Of a stretch of 64,000 bases of DNA, positions 53,387-63,364 are shown piece after piece (within the stretch, counting starts at the first letter, position 1; each line of letters opens with the position of its first letter). This DNA is from an uncultured Bacteroidota bacterium (GTDB lineage: Bacteria > Bacteroidota > Bacteroidia > Flavobacteriales > Flavobacteriaceae): positions 36,106-100,105 of the forward strand of contig CAIMMM010000144.1 of NCBI GenBank assembly GCA_903842575.1, read 5' to 3'. The notes below the pieces were generated by a model, which was not told the DNA's origin, did no database searches, and was given only the letters and a program-made list of their open reading frames with translations. The translations under genes and the position numbers were made by a program.

Positions 53387-55783
53387 ATGAAAAAGAAAAT
53401 AAAAGTTGGATTTTGGGAATTTATCGCTGGAATTATTCTGAGAAATAGAATAACTATTGGGATTGGGATTGTGCTGTTGACTATTTTCTTAGCCTTACAA
53501 TGGAAAAATGTTGGGATGACCTACAACGAAGCCAATCTGCTTCCAAAAAACCATAAAGCCAATAAAGACTATACGCAGTTCCTAAACACTTTTGGCGAGG
53601 AAGGAAACCTCGTGGTAATTGGCGTCAAAGACAATGCTTTTTTCACGCCAAAAGCCTACAAAGCGTGGAATGAATTAATGACCAAATTGAAATCTCACAA
53701 AGAAGTTGAGTTGATCGTGTCGTTAAATGACTTAAAGAAATTACAAAAAAACGATGCGTTAGAAAAATTCGAATTGGTTCCATTGGTTGACCAAAAAAGA
53801 ACCGTTAATCCAGCGTATTTGGCAGCAATAAAAAGACAACTTTTTAATGATTTGCCTTTTTATGAAGGATTACTTTTCAATAAAAAATCGGGGAGCATCC
53901 GCTCTGCAATTTACATCAACAAAAAAGTAGTCAACTCTCCTGTTCGGAAAGAATTTATCCTACATGTTTTGGTTCCCGAAGTAGCGAAGTTTGAAAAAGC
54001 CACCCACATCGACTTGAAAGTTTCGGGCATGCCTTATATCCGAACCATCAATACCGAAAATATGAAAGGTGAAATTGGGCTCTTTATTGGCGCTGCCTTA
54101 TTCATCACTTCGCTAATTTTCTTCTTGTTTTTCCGTTCGCATAGAGCTACGTTTATTTCTATTTGTATTTTGATTGTTGGCGTAATGTGGTCATTCGGAA
54201 CGCTTGGATTATTCCATTATAAAATCACGATTTTAACGGCCATTATTCCACCATTAATTATTGTAATAGGGATAACCAATTGTATTTTTCTGATCAATAA
54301 ATACCAGCAGGAAATAAAAATACATCACAATCAGGCCAAAGCATTACAGCGTGTAATTTCTAAAATTGGCGTTTCCACCTTAATGACTAATTTGACAACC
54401 GCCATTGGGTTTGCCACCTTCATGATTACTGGGAATGATTTACTTTTTGAATTTGGATTGGTAACCTCTATCAATGTCATTACGGTGTATCTTTTGACCT
54501 TGTTGGTGGTTCCTATTGTTTATAGTTTTATGCCTTTGCCAAAAGAAAAACATTTAACTCATTTGAGCAAAAACTACCTATCCAAGATTTTAAATTGGGT
54601 AGAAAACCTGGTGAGAAACAAACGAAATTTGATTTACAGCATCTACGGTTTATTGATGCTATTCAGTGTTATTGGTGTTTTACAAATAAAAGTTTCTGGA
54701 AGTTTGATTGGCGAAATGCCAAAATCGGCTTCTTTTTTTAAGGATATTGTTTTTTTTGAAAAAGAGTTCAACGGTGTGATGCCCTTAGAAATCATGATTA
54801 ACACCAAAAGAAAAAAAGGCGTTATGAAAGCGTCCACGTTGCAAAAAATGGATGAATTGCAACAAACTATTGATAGTATTCCAGAGTTGTCAAAACCCGT
54901 TTCCATTGTAAATTTGGTGAAATACTCCAAGCAAGCTTTCTATAATGGGAATCCGGAATATTATGACTTACCCAATTCTCAAGAGCAAGCTTTTATTCTT
55001 TCGTATGCCAAAAACGCTACAAAAAATCCTAAAGACAACTTGATGAAAAGTTATGTTGATAAAACAGGCCAATACGCCCGAATCACAACTTTCATGAAAG
55101 ACATAGGAACAGAAGAAATGGCAAAAATAGAGAAAAAATTACATGCCAAAATCGATAAAATTTTTCCAAGTGACCGCTATGAAGTTGTCTTAACAGGAAA
55201 AGCATTAGTCTTTCAAAAAGGCACCTCTTACTTGGTTAACAATCTTATTGAATCCTTGATATTTGCCATCTTACTTATTGCAGGTTTGATGACCTATATG
55301 TTCCGCTCTTGGAAAATGATATTTGCTTCGGTGGTGACTAATATTTTGCCGCTTTGTATTACCTCGGGATTGATGGGTTATTTTGGAATTCCGTTAAAAC
55401 CATCGACCATTTTAGTTTTCAGTATTGCCTTTGGAATTTCGGTCGATAATGCCATTCAGTTCATGGCAAAATACCGTCATGACTTAATTCAAAATGGCGG
55501 AAAAATTAAAAAAGCGGTGGTCAGTGCGCTCCACGAAACAGGCGTTAGTACGTTCTATACTTCTGTGGTTTTAATTTTTGGTTTTGCTGTCTTTACCTTG
55601 TCCAGTTTTGGCGGGACCGTTGCTTTGGGGGGATTAATTTCGGTAACGCTTACCTTTGCAATGTTTGCCAATTTGGTAGTGCTTCCGGCATTAGTTTTAA
55701 CTACTGAGAAATGGAGTGGAAAAAAGAAATTTTGGAAGAATCAGTCATCAATATTTATCGTGATAATAACGAAGAAGAAATAG
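53387..55783 (+). CDS. MMPL/RND-type exporter with probable 3' frameshift
   Basis: A 798-residue membrane protein of the RND superfamily, MMPL/hopanoid-transporter type. Two halves each have one membrane segment, a large periplasmic domain and five more segments. GISVDNAIQFMAKYRHDL and TTAIGFATFMITGNDLLFEFG are the conserved parts. It probably moves lipids or other hydrophobic compounds using proton flux. The last 24 residues of this frame (GKKKFWKNQSSIFIVII) look out of frame. A one-base shift at the A-run 55709-55711 joins it to a 32-codon acidic tail ending at 55809, which looks like the real C-terminus. Confidence 0.88.
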   Translation: MKKKIKVGFWEFIAGIILRNRITIGIGIVLLTIFLALQWKNVGMTYNEANLLPKNHKANKDYTQFLNTFGEEGNLVVIGVKDNAFFTPKAYKAWNELMTKLKSHKEVELIVSLNDLKKLQKNDALEKFELVPLVDQKRTVNPAYLAAIKRQLFNDLPFYEGLLFNKKSGSIRSAIYINKKVVNSPVRKEFILHVLVPEVAKFEKATHIDLKVSGMPYIRTINTENMKGEIGLFIGAALFITSLIFFLFFRSHRATFISICILIVGVMWSFGTLGLFHYKITILTAIIPPLIIVIGITNCIFLINKYQQEIKIHHNQAKALQRVISKIGVSTLMTNLTTAIGFATFMITGNDLLFEFGLVTSINVITVYLLTLLVVPIVYSFMPLPKEKHLTHLSKNYLSKILNWVENLVRNKRNLIYSIYGLLMLFSVIGVLQIKVSGSLIGEMPKSASFFKDIVFFEKEFNGVMPLEIMINTKRKKGVMKASTLQKMDELQQTIDSIPELSKPVSIVNLVKYSKQAFYNGNPEYYDLPNSQEQAFILSYAKNATKNPKDNLMKSYVDKTGQYARITTFMKDIGTEEMAKIEKKLHAKIDKIFPSDRYEVVLTGKALVFQKGTSYLVNNLIESLIFAILLIAGLMTYMFRSWKMIFASVVTNILPLCITSGLMGYFGIPLKPSTILVFSIAFGISVDNAIQFMAKYRHDLIQNGGKIKKAVVSALHETGVSTFYTSVVLIFGFAVFTLSSFGGTVALGGLISVTLTFAMFANLVVLPALVLTTEKWSGKKKFWKNQSSIFIVIITKKK

Positions 55784-55809
55784 ATTCCAACGAGACAGTA
55801 GAAAAATAA
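55711..55809 (+). pseudogene. Probable true C-terminal tail of the MMPL exporter, in the +1 frame
   Basis: A 32-codon open stretch, starting MEWKKEILEE and ending EEEIDSNETVEK, overlaps the end of the exporter frame. Its composition is like a soluble cytoplasmic tail, while the annotated frame turns basic and hydrophobic. One extra A in GAGAAATGG would fuse the two frames in phase. It could be a sequencing error, a real mutation or a programmed shift. Confidence 0.5.
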
Positions 55810-55814
55810 AAAAT

Positions 55815-55822
55815 TATATTTG
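55815..55822 (+). promoter_or_regulatory. Putative -7 element of asnS-rpoN
   Basis: TATATTTG matches TAnnTTTG, 49 bases before the asnS start. Confidence 0.5.
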
Positions 55823-55871
55823 CAGTTAGATTGGATAGCTAACTATTTAAAATTTAAAATCTAATATTCAA

Positions 55872-57320
55872 ATGAAACATACAAAAGTTAAAGACTTACT
55901 AAACAGCTCAAAGACACTACAGGAAGTAAATGCAAAAGGATGGGTAAGAACTTTTAGAAACAATCAATTTATTGCGTTGAACGATGGTTCAACTCTTCAA
56001 AATATTCAGTGTGTGGTGGATTTTGAAAACACGCCTGAAGAAATTTTAAAAAGAATCACAACCGGAGCAGCAATTTCGGTTACTGGTGCTTTAATTGAAA
56101 GTAAGGGTGCTGGACAAAAATATGAAATTCAAGTAGCAACACTAGAAATATTAGGTGATTCCGATGCGGAGAAATTTCCAATACAACCTAAAAACAAACC
56201 AAGCTTGGATTTCCTGCGTGAAAATGCCCATTTGCGTGTGCGTACCAATATGTTTGGAGCCATTATGCGTGTGCGTTCGGTTTTGTCTTTTGCAGTGCAT
56301 CAGTATTTTCAAGAAAGAGGATTTGTTTATGTGAATACGCCAATTATTACTGGTTCGGATGCTGAAGGTGCTGGTGAAATGTTTAAAGTTACCGCCTTGC
56401 CCTTTGACAATACACCAAGAACCGAGGACGGAAAAATAAACTACAAAGAAGATTTTTTCGGAAAAGAAACCAATTTAACCGTTTCCGGACAATTGGAAGC
56501 CGAAACCTATGCAATGGCATTGGGTCAGGTATATACTTTTGGCCCAACTTTTAGAGCCGAGAACTCAAATACATCCCGTCACTTAGCTGAATTCTGGATG
56601 ATTGAGCCAGAAGTAGCTTTCAATGATTTGAACGATAATATGGATTTGGCCGAAGATTTTATACAATATGTTATCAAATATACGTTAAGTAAATGTGAGG
56701 ATGATTTGAAATTTTTGGAAGGTCGTTTAACCGAAGAAGAAAAATCAAAACCACAAGCTGAAAGAAGCGAAATGAGTTTGCTTGAAAAATTAAATTTTGT
56801 TTTGGAAAACAATTTTAAAAGGGTTTCCTATACCGAAGCGATTGATATTTTAAGAGATTCCACTCCCAATAAAAAGAAAAAATTCAATTACATCATTAAC
56901 GAATGGGGTGCCGATTTACAAAGTGAACATGAAAGATATTTGGTAGAAAAACATTTTAAATGTCCGGTAATTTTGTTTGATTATCCAGCCAATATCAAAG
57001 CGTTTTACATGCGTTTAAATGACAATACCGAGCCTGGTAAAGAAACTGTTCGTGCTATGGATATTCTTTTTCCAGGAATTGGAGAAATTGTTGGAGGCTC
57101 GCAAAGAGAAGAGCGCCATGATGTTTTGATTGAAAAAATGGAAGCATTAGGCATTGACGAAGAAGAACTTTGGTGGTATTTAGATACTCGAAGATTTGGC
57201 ACAGCAGTTCACTCTGGCTTCGGACTTGGATTTGAAAGATTAGTGCTTTTTGTAACGGGGATGACCAACATTAGAGACGTAATTCCTTTTCCAAGAACAC
57301 CTCAAAACGCAGAATTTTAA
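55872..57320 (+). CDS. asnS: Asparaginyl-tRNA synthetase
   Basis: A 482-residue class II synthetase. The N-terminal OB-fold anticodon-binding domain ([13 protein letters not shown], here [22 protein letters not shown]) leads to the catalytic domain. Motif 2 is [21 protein letters not shown] and motif 3 is [16 protein letters not shown], followed by [12 protein letters not shown]. Motif differences (no extra AspRS insertion) support Asn rather than Asp. rpoN follows after about 50 bases, an arrangement common in Flavobacteria. Confidence 0.97.
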   Translation: MKHTKVKDLLNSSKTLQEVNAKGWVRTFRNNQFIALNDGSTLQNIQCVVDFENTPEEILKRITTGAAISVTGALIESKGAGQKYEIQVATLEILGDSDAEKFPIQPKNKPSLDFLRENAHLRVRTNMFGAIMRVRSVLSFAVHQYFQERGFVYVNTPIITGSDAEGAGEMFKVTALPFDNTPRTEDGKINYKEDFFGKETNLTVSGQLEAETYAMALGQVYTFGPTFRAENSNTSRHLAEFWMIEPEVAFNDLNDNMDLAEDFIQYVIKYTLSKCEDDLKFLEGRLTEEEKSKPQAERSEMSLLEKLNFVLENNFKRVSYTEAIDILRDSTPNKKKKFNYIINEWGADLQSEHERYLVEKHFKCPVILFDYPANIKAFYMRLNDNTEPGKETVRAMDILFPGIGEIVGGSQREERHDVLIEKMEALGIDEEELWWYLDTRRFGTAVHSGFGLGFERLVLFVTGMTNIRDVIPFPRTPQNAEF

Positions 57321-57371
57321 TAAAGTGAATTTGGTTATTTGTATTGAATAACCGAATAACCAAACAAACAT

Positions 57372-58838
57372 ATGCTTAAGCAATTTCTAAATCTTAAACT
57401 CTCACAAAAATTATCTCCTCAACAAATTCAGTTGATGAAGTTAATTCAATTGCCTACGCAAGCTTTTGAACAACGACTCAAAGAGGAAATGAATGAAAAT
57501 CCGGCTTTGGAAACAGGCACTGAGGAGGAAGAAATTTATGAAAAAGATGAGTTTGACAACAATGAGGAATACGATGACTATGAAGACAATGAAACCATTG
57601 ATTCAGGCGAAGTAAACATTGACGAATATTTGAGTAACGACGAAACTCCCGACTATAAATTATCTGCAAATAATTATAGTGATGATGATGAAGATCGCCA
57701 AACACCTTTTGCCGCTCCAGTCAGTTTTCATCAGGATTTAATCAATCAATTGAATACTTTTATTATTACTGATGAAGAACGAGAAATAGCAGAATTTTTG
57801 GTAGGAAGTGTTGATGATATGGGTTATATCCGTAGAACTATACAAGACATTGTTGACGATATGGCCTTTACTCAAGGGATTTATACCGATGAAAAAATCG
57901 TAGAAAAAGTATTGCATATTATTCATGAATTAGAACCATCCGGAGTTGGCGCACGTGATTTACAAGAATGTTTGTTGTTGCAATTAAAACACAAAACACC
58001 AACAGAATATGTGGATTTAGCCATTAATATTTTGACGAATCAATTTGAGGCTTTTACTAAAAAACATTACGATAAGCTGCTTCAAAAGTATACTATTTCA
58101 CAAACACAATTAAAAAAAGCCATTGAAGAAATTGAAAAACTAAACCCAAAACCAGGTGGCGCTTTTGATAGTAACAGCAGAATGATTGAACAAATTGTTC
58201 CCGATTTTACCATTAGAATTGTTGAGGGAGAATTGGAACTTACGCTTAATGGAAGGAACGCGCCTCGATTACACGTGTCAAGAGATTATCAGGAAATGAT
58301 GCAAACCTATAAGGTTTCCAAAGACAAATCGCATGCACAGAAAGATGCTGTTCAATTTATAAAACAAAAATTAGATTCGGCCAAATGGTTTATAGATGCC
58401 ATTCGTCAACGGCAAGAAACACTATTTGTAACAATGAATGCTATCATGCATTTTCAACAAGAGTTTTTTTTAGATGGCGAAGAAACCAAAATGAAGCCGA
58501 TGATTTTAAAAGACATAGCCGATATGGTTGGGTTGGATATTTCAACCGTTTCTCGTGTAGCTAACAGCAAATATGTAGACACCCCTTATGGCACAAAACT
58601 CATCAAAGAATTCTTCTCGGAAGCCATGAAAAATGACCAAGGCGAAGACGTTTCTACTTTAGAAATTAAAAAAATTCTTAAAAACACCATCGAAGAAGAG
58701 GACAAACACAAGCCTTTGCCCGATGATCAATTAGCGATAATTTTAAAAGAAAAAGGATATCCTATTGCCCGAAGAACAATTGCTAAATACAGAGAACAAT
58801 TGGATATTCCGGTGGCGCGAATGCGGAAGAAGATATAA
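57372..58838 (+). CDS. rpoN: RNA polymerase sigma-54 factor
   Basis: A 488-residue sigma-54. Region I is the Gln/Leu-rich start (FLNLKLSQKLSPQQIQLMKLIQLPTQAFEQ), followed by an acidic region II (about 50-105). A core-binding region and a helix-turn-helix (ISTVSRVANSKYVDTPYG) come next, then the RpoN box ARRTIAKYREQ near the C-terminus. It directs transcription from -24/-12 promoters with enhancer-binding activators. None of those activators is in the window. It is co-transcribed with asnS and the following membrane protein gene. Confidence 0.96.
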   Translation: MLKQFLNLKLSQKLSPQQIQLMKLIQLPTQAFEQRLKEEMNENPALETGTEEEEIYEKDEFDNNEEYDDYEDNETIDSGEVNIDEYLSNDETPDYKLSANNYSDDDEDRQTPFAAPVSFHQDLINQLNTFIITDEEREIAEFLVGSVDDMGYIRRTIQDIVDDMAFTQGIYTDEKIVEKVLHIIHELEPSGVGARDLQECLLLQLKHKTPTEYVDLAINILTNQFEAFTKKHYDKLLQKYTISQTQLKKAIEEIEKLNPKPGGAFDSNSRMIEQIVPDFTIRIVEGELELTLNGRNAPRLHVSRDYQEMMQTYKVSKDKSHAQKDAVQFIKQKLDSAKWFIDAIRQRQETLFVTMNAIMHFQQEFFLDGEETKMKPMILKDIADMVGLDISTVSRVANSKYVDTPYGTKLIKEFFSEAMKNDQGEDVSTLEIKKILKNTIEEEDKHKPLPDDQLAIILKEKGYPIARRTIAKYREQLDIPVARMRKKI

Positions 58839-58853
58839 TCTAAAAAGTCAACC

Positions 58854-59459
58854 TTGAAAAAAATACTTCCTGTTTTTTCCTATCTCTTCCATCCTATTTT
58901 TATTCCGCTTTTCGGGACCATTTTTTATGTCGTTTTAGACAATCAGTATTTAACAATGGGGCAATATTTAATCCTTTTTCTTCAAATTATTATCATCACT
59001 TTTTTACTTCCCATCTCGTTTTTTTTTCTTTTAAGAACCTTTGGGAAAATAGATACCATCATGCTTTCGGATATTGACCAACGCAAAATTCCGTTGTTAT
59101 TGCAAATTATGTTGTTTACGGTTTTAATAACCAAAAGCATTACCCTTGAACGATTTCCCAATTTGCATTTCTTTTTCCTTGGTGGATTAATAAGCACTTT
59201 TGTTGCGTTTTTATTATTATATCTAAAAATTAAAACCAGTATTCATATGATTGGCATAAGTGCTTTGACCCTTTTCATTATTGGTTTGGGCCTCAAAAAT
59301 GAAGTAAACACCATCAATATCATCGCTTTTTTGGTTTTGACAAACGGACTTGTTGCTTCATCACGATTGGTTATGAATGCACACAATACTAAAGAATTAT
59401 TGATTGGTTTTTTGTGTGGTGCTTTACCACAGTTGTCATTATTCTATTTTTGGTTATAG
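58854..59459 (+). CDS. Polytopic membrane protein of unknown function
   Basis: A 201-residue protein with about six hydrophobic segments. It starts MKKILPVFSYLFHPIFIPLFG and contains SDIDQRKIPLLLQ, then ASSRLVMNAHNTKELLIGFLCG near the end. The conserved charged residues and layout faintly recall the PAP2 phosphatase superfamily, but the full catalytic motifs are not seen. The start is TTG at 58854, 15 bases after the rpoN stop; no ATG is present. Its last six bases overlap the convergent gene. Confidence 0.7.
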   Translation: MKKILPVFSYLFHPIFIPLFGTIFYVVLDNQYLTMGQYLILFLQIIIITFLLPISFFFLLRTFGKIDTIMLSDIDQRKIPLLLQIMLFTVLITKSITLERFPNLHFFFLGGLISTFVAFLLLYLKIKTSIHMIGISALTLFIIGLGLKNEVNTINIIAFLVLTNGLVASSRLVMNAHNTKELLIGFLCGALPQLSLFYFWL

Positions 59460-60149
59460 AATATAAAACATCAAGCCAAAATTTACAGTACTCAATTCTA
59501 TCGACTGACCATCAATCTTAGCCGAAGATTTAAAAAGGGAGTTCATTCCATAATAGGTGTAAATATTCCACGTATTATAGCCTACCGCTAAATAAATTCC
59601 ATAATGCAATTTATTCAAATCTTTGTTATTGGAACTTTTAATGGTCGTGTCGGCAGAAACTAATTTATACTGATTGTAAAATAGATAACTCATTTTTAAA
59701 CCTGTATAAACTCTCCAAAACTTATGCGTTTCGGGAGTAGAATTTCGCCATCTAATTTCTACAGGCAAATCCACAAAATGAAGTGATAATTTATCTTTGG
59801 AATAATTGGTAATATCGGAGCCAATAACTTGATAACTATTTGTTCCGATTGTATTTTCAATAACCAAATTTTGATTATAAACCGCCAAAGAATAGCCCAG
59901 CCCAGCAGCTACAGACCACGTTCTGTTTTTATTAATAGGCATATCTCTAAGAAACCCAACCGCAATTCCAGGGGAGAATTTATTCTGTTTAAACCCATCG
60001 GGAGTTTTACGTAAATTATTATAGGTGAAATTAAAATAAAACTGATCTTCTCGATATAGCGAATCTACTGCGTCAAAATCTACGACTTCCTGTTGAGCAA
60101 AGCTACCCAAAGTCATCAATAAAGCCAAAATTGAAAGGTTAAAACGCAT
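59454..60149 (-). CDS. Outer-membrane beta-barrel protein (PorT-like family)
   Basis: A 231-residue protein with a signal peptide (1-18, MRFNLSILALLMTLGSFA). The body has the alternating pattern of a small beta-barrel: FSPGIAVGFLRDMPINKNRTWSV, LHFVDLPVEIRWRNS and GIYLAVGYNTWNIYTYYG, ending in FGLMFYIL. LPVEIRWR is frequent in the outer-membrane 'porin family' of Bacteroidota. It resembles that family more than PorT/SprT of the type IX secretion system, so a secretion role should not be assumed. tRNA-Ser lies just upstream. Confidence 0.75.
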   Translation of the reverse strand: MRFNLSILALLMTLGSFAQQEVVDFDAVDSLYREDQFYFNFTYNNLRKTPDGFKQNKFSPGIAVGFLRDMPINKNRTWSVAAGLGYSLAVYNQNLVIENTIGTNSYQVIGSDITNYSKDKLSLHFVDLPVEIRWRNSTPETHKFWRVYTGLKMSYLFYNQYKLVSADTTIKSSNNKDLNKLHYGIYLAVGYNTWNIYTYYGMNSLFKSSAKIDGQSIELSTVNFGLMFYIL

Positions 60150-60180
60150 AACAGAATTTTGGTAAAAAAAGTAAAAAAAG

Positions 60181-60265
60181 CAGAGAGGAAGGGATTCGAA
60201 CCCTCGTTATGTTGCCATAAACACGCTTTCCAAGCGTGCGCCTTCAGCCACTCGGCCACCTCTCT
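60181..60265 (-). tRNA. tRNA-Ser (anticodon GGA)
   Basis: An 85-base class II tRNA on the minus strand. The acceptor AGAGAGG (60265 down to 60259) pairs with CCTCTCT (60188 down to 60182), and the discriminator is G at 60181. The anticodon GGA is read from 60231 down to 60229 in a TTGGAAA loop. The long variable arm of serine tRNAs and GGTTCGAATCC of the T arm are present. CCA is not encoded. Confidence 0.95.
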
Positions 60266-60324
60266 AATTGGTGCTGCAAATAACAGCAAAATTTTTCACT
60301 AAAAAAAGTTAGTTTGGTAATTTA

Positions 60325-61353
60325 TTACAGCATTTCTCCGCGAAGAGATGTTTCAAATATGGTTTTAAAAACATTGGGAGCCACATTCTGTCCCAACAAA
60401 TACATGAGTTTTGTAATAGCTGCTTCTGTCGTAATATCTTTCCCCGAAATCACTCCAATTTTCTTCAGTTGTGTGCTAGTTTCGTATTGTCCCATATTCA
60501 CACTTCCTCCCGAACATTGAGTAACATTAATAATATGCAATCCGTTTTTAATGGCTTTTTTCAAAATTTGGATGAACCAATCTTCTGTAGGTGCATTTCC
60601 AGAACCATAAGTTTCCAACACTATTCCTTTTAGATTTGGAATGGCAATTATGGCTGATAAAACCAATTCATTAATTCCTGGAAACATTTTTACAATCACC
60701 ACATTATCATTCATTACTTTGTGAACCATGAATTTTTTGTTGCCTGCTTTTGGCCAAAAAGAAGTGTCGTTTACTTTTAAATGCACCCCAGATTCTACTA
60801 ATGGCGGATAATTTGGTGAAGTGAAAGCATTAAAATGTTCTGCATTTATTTTTGTAGTTCGGTTACCACGGTATAATTTATATTCAAAATAAAGGCAAAC
60901 TTCATTAATAGTTGGTTTTCCTTTTTGTTGCAAGGATGCGATTTGAATGGCAGTAATCAGATTTTCTTTGGCGTCGGTTCGTAAATCTCCAATAGGCAAT
61001 TGGGAACCCGTAAAGACAATTGGTTTACTCAAATTTTCTACCATAAAACTCAATGCTGAAGCTGAATAGGACATAGTATCGGAACCGTGGAGTACAACAA
61101 AACCATCAAAATCATTGTATTTTTCTTCAATAATAGTAGCTATTGACACCCATTTATCAGGATTCATATTGGAAGAATCTATAGGTTTTTCAAAGGAAAT
61201 GGTTTCAATATTGCAATCCAATTGTTGGAGCTCCGGAATTTTTTGCAACAACTTTTTAAAGTTGAACGCTTTTAGCGCGCCAGTTTCAAAATCTTTCATC
61301 ATACCAATGGTTCCACCAGTATAAATTAGCAGAATATTGGGTTTAGATTGCAT
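60325..61353 (-). CDS. Type I L-asparaginase
   Basis: A 342-residue cytoplasmic asparaginase. The first catalytic threonine is in YTGGTIGMMKD (residues 11-21) and the second motif is HGSDTMSYSASAL at about 89-101. VFTGSQLPIG and LETYGSGNAP follow, as in the AnsA family. It hydrolyses asparagine to aspartate and ammonia. There is no signal peptide, which separates it from periplasmic type II enzymes. The start codon lies 11 bases inside the end of the acyltransferase gene, so the two are translationally coupled. Confidence 0.95.
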   Translation of the reverse strand: MQSKPNILLIYTGGTIGMMKDFETGALKAFNFKKLLQKIPELQQLDCNIETISFEKPIDSSNMNPDKWVSIATIIEEKYNDFDGFVVLHGSDTMSYSASALSFMVENLSKPIVFTGSQLPIGDLRTDAKENLITAIQIASLQQKGKPTINEVCLYFEYKLYRGNRTTKINAEHFNAFTSPNYPPLVESGVHLKVNDTSFWPKAGNKKFMVHKVMNDNVVIVKMFPGINELVLSAIIAIPNLKGIVLETYGSGNAPTEDWFIQILKKAIKNGLHIINVTQCSGGSVNMGQYETSTQLKKIGVISGKDITTEAAITKLMYLLGQNVAPNVFKTIFETSLRGEML

Positions 61354-62479
61354 TTTCGTATTTGAATTTATTCACAACCGGATTCGCATACATGGCTAAA
61401 AAGCTTTCCACCATTTGCGGATTGTTCTCGTCAATTCTCATTTCAAGGCGTCTCTCGAATAATGACTTTTCGTTTTCGGTATACAGATGTTGGTATTTGT
61501 CTGTTTTATGCAACAAGTCGTAGGCAATATAATTGGTTGGCCACAATTTATAGCTTTGCAAAATGGAATCGTCAATGGCTTGAGCAATCGCTTGAATTTG
61601 TTTGTTATTGTTATCGAATTCCATGGCGATTTTATCCAATTCTTTATCTAAAATATCGCCAACATGAATATGAATATGTTTCTTTTGACCAATAATACCG
61701 CTCAACAACGTAATGAAATCCTCATTTTTCTCCTTGATGTAAATTTCATCATTAGCTTCAGCAATTAGCTGTGGCATTTTCAAAGCATCCGTTGGGTCAT
61801 ATTCATAAGAAATGGAAACGGGGACAATCTTTATTTTCTTGAAATAATCTGATATTTTTGGTTCATCAGAACCCATTGCAAGCATTTTCAAAACACCAGA
61901 ATGTGTGGCATCGTTGCCATCTTTAGTTCTTCCTTCTCGTTGTGCTATCCAAACCGAACGATTTTCTCGAAGCAATAATTGCCTAATGTATTCCGACATT
62001 AATTTAGAACTCTCCAATAATTCTCTTGGTGTTAAACCTCTTTGTACTAGAAAATTTCTATTCAGTTTTGAGAGTGTTTTTAGAAAAGATTTTTGGACTA
62101 AATTATCTCCAATGGCAGACGCAGTCATCACCAAACCATGATCAAATAAGCAAACATTGAGCAATGAAGTGTCAAGAATAATATCTCTGTGATTGGAAAT
62201 AAAAAGATACGATGTGTTTTGTTCTAATTTTTCAAAACCCGAAGTTGTTAATCCTTCCGAACTTTTCTCCAATACTTTTTGAGCTGATTGGTATATAAAA
62301 TTACATTGAAAGTCGCGTATTGAATGGGTTTTTTTAAGCTGATCTTTCCAAACAGTATCCTCTACATCAGGAAAGGTAAAATTCATCAAGGCCTTCATCA
62401 TCGGATGATTTACAGAAGAATGAATGGCTTCATTCACTTCGGCATCATAAAAAGGACGAATATTATCAAATCTCTGCAT
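61343..62479 (-). CDS. 1-acyl-glycerol-3-phosphate acyltransferase family protein
   Basis: A 378-residue protein of the PlsC/PlsB-like acyltransferase superfamily. LFISNHRDIILDTSLLN is the catalytic motif near residue 95, and AQREGRTKDGND and KIVPVSISYEYDPTDA match later motifs. The histidine is followed by HRDIILD rather than the common HxxxxD spacing, as in this Bacteroidota subgroup. It probably moves an acyl chain onto a lipid precursor at the membrane, although no membrane segment is clear. It lies in a minus-strand group between tatD and asparaginase genes. Confidence 0.85.
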   Translation of the reverse strand: MQRFDNIRPFYDAEVNEAIHSSVNHPMMKALMNFTFPDVEDTVWKDQLKKTHSIRDFQCNFIYQSAQKVLEKSSEGLTTSGFEKLEQNTSYLFISNHRDIILDTSLLNVCLFDHGLVMTASAIGDNLVQKSFLKTLSKLNRNFLVQRGLTPRELLESSKLMSEYIRQLLLRENRSVWIAQREGRTKDGNDATHSGVLKMLAMGSDEPKISDYFKKIKIVPVSISYEYDPTDALKMPQLIAEANDEIYIKEKNEDFITLLSGIIGQKKHIHIHVGDILDKELDKIAMEFDNNNKQIQAIAQAIDDSILQSYKLWPTNYIAYDLLHKTDKYQHLYTENEKSLFERRLEMRIDENNPQMVESFLAMYANPVVNKFKYENAI

Positions 62480-62543
62480 GTATACTTACATTTTTACAGG
62501 AACAAAAGAACAAAAAAAAACTCAATTTATGATGATTTCATCA

Positions 62544-63317
62544 CTAAATCCCAAAAACATTTTTAGAATTTTCGGTTGTAATTCGGGCAATTTCTTCCAT
62601 GGACACTTCATAAATTGAGGCTAACTTTTCGGCAACGAGTTTAGTATAACTGCTTTCATTTCGTTTGCCGCGAAAAGGAACTGGCGCCAAATAGGGCGAA
62701 TCGGTTTCTAAAACAATATGTTGTAAATCTATCTCTTTTAGAAATTGGTCTATTTTTCCGTTTTTAAATGTAGCAACTCCTCCAATTCCGAGTTTCATAT
62801 TTAAATCGATGGCTCTTTGCGCTTGCAATAAATCACCTGTAAAACAGTGGAAAATCCCAAACAAATCGGTTGCGCGTTCGCTTTCCAACACTTCAAATAC
62901 CTCATCAAAAGCATCGCGACAATGAATATTAATGGGGAGTTTATATTTTTTGGCTAATTGGATTTGATATTTGAAGACTTGTTGTTGTTGTTTCAAAAAG
63001 GATTTATCCCAAAACAAATCGATACCAATTTCACCAATAGCGTAGAATTTTTTCTTTGCTAATTCAGCTTCCACATGAGCCAATTCTTCCAAATAATTTT
63101 CCTTAACATAAGTTGGATGCAAACCCATCATCAGGAAAATATTATCTGGAAATTGCGTTTCCAAATCATACATTTTCTGGGTATAATGGGAATCGATGGA
63201 AGGAACAAAAAATCGAGTAACACCAACATCTATAGCCCGTTGCATCATTGCTGTTCGGTCTTGATCGAATTCTTCGGAATAAAGATGGGTGTGTGTATCG
63301 GTTAAATTCATTTGCAT
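62544..63317 (-). CDS. tatD: TatD family hydrolase
   Basis: A 257-residue TIM-barrel metal-dependent hydrolase of the TatD/YcfH family. The metal ligands appear as DTHTHLY near residue 8, GEIGIDLFWD, NIHCRDAF, FHCFTGD and ETDSPYLAPVPFRGKRNE. These proteins are DNases or exonucleases in several bacteria, active in DNA repair and RNA quality control. The start may be either ATG (63317 or 63311), giving MQMNLTDTH or MNLTDTH; the second looks closer to relatives. A 64-base gap separates it from the acyltransferase gene. Confidence 0.94.
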   Translation of the reverse strand: MQMNLTDTHTHLYSEEFDQDRTAMMQRAIDVGVTRFFVPSIDSHYTQKMYDLETQFPDNIFLMMGLHPTYVKENYLEELAHVEAELAKKKFYAIGEIGIDLFWDKSFLKQQQQVFKYQIQLAKKYKLPINIHCRDAFDEVFEVLESERATDLFGIFHCFTGDLLQAQRAIDLNMKLGIGGVATFKNGKIDQFLKEIDLQHIVLETDSPYLAPVPFRGKRNESSYTKLVAEKLASIYEVSMEEIARITTENSKNVFGI

Positions 63318-63364
63318 TATGCGTTAAAGAATGTAAAATTACAATTATTATGTTGAATTAAAAT

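Noticed and set aside
59454..60149. PorT/SprT component of the type IX secretion system
   Set aside because: Only the general outer-membrane barrel pattern matches; the sequence does not resemble SprT beyond that, and no other T9SS machinery gene is near.
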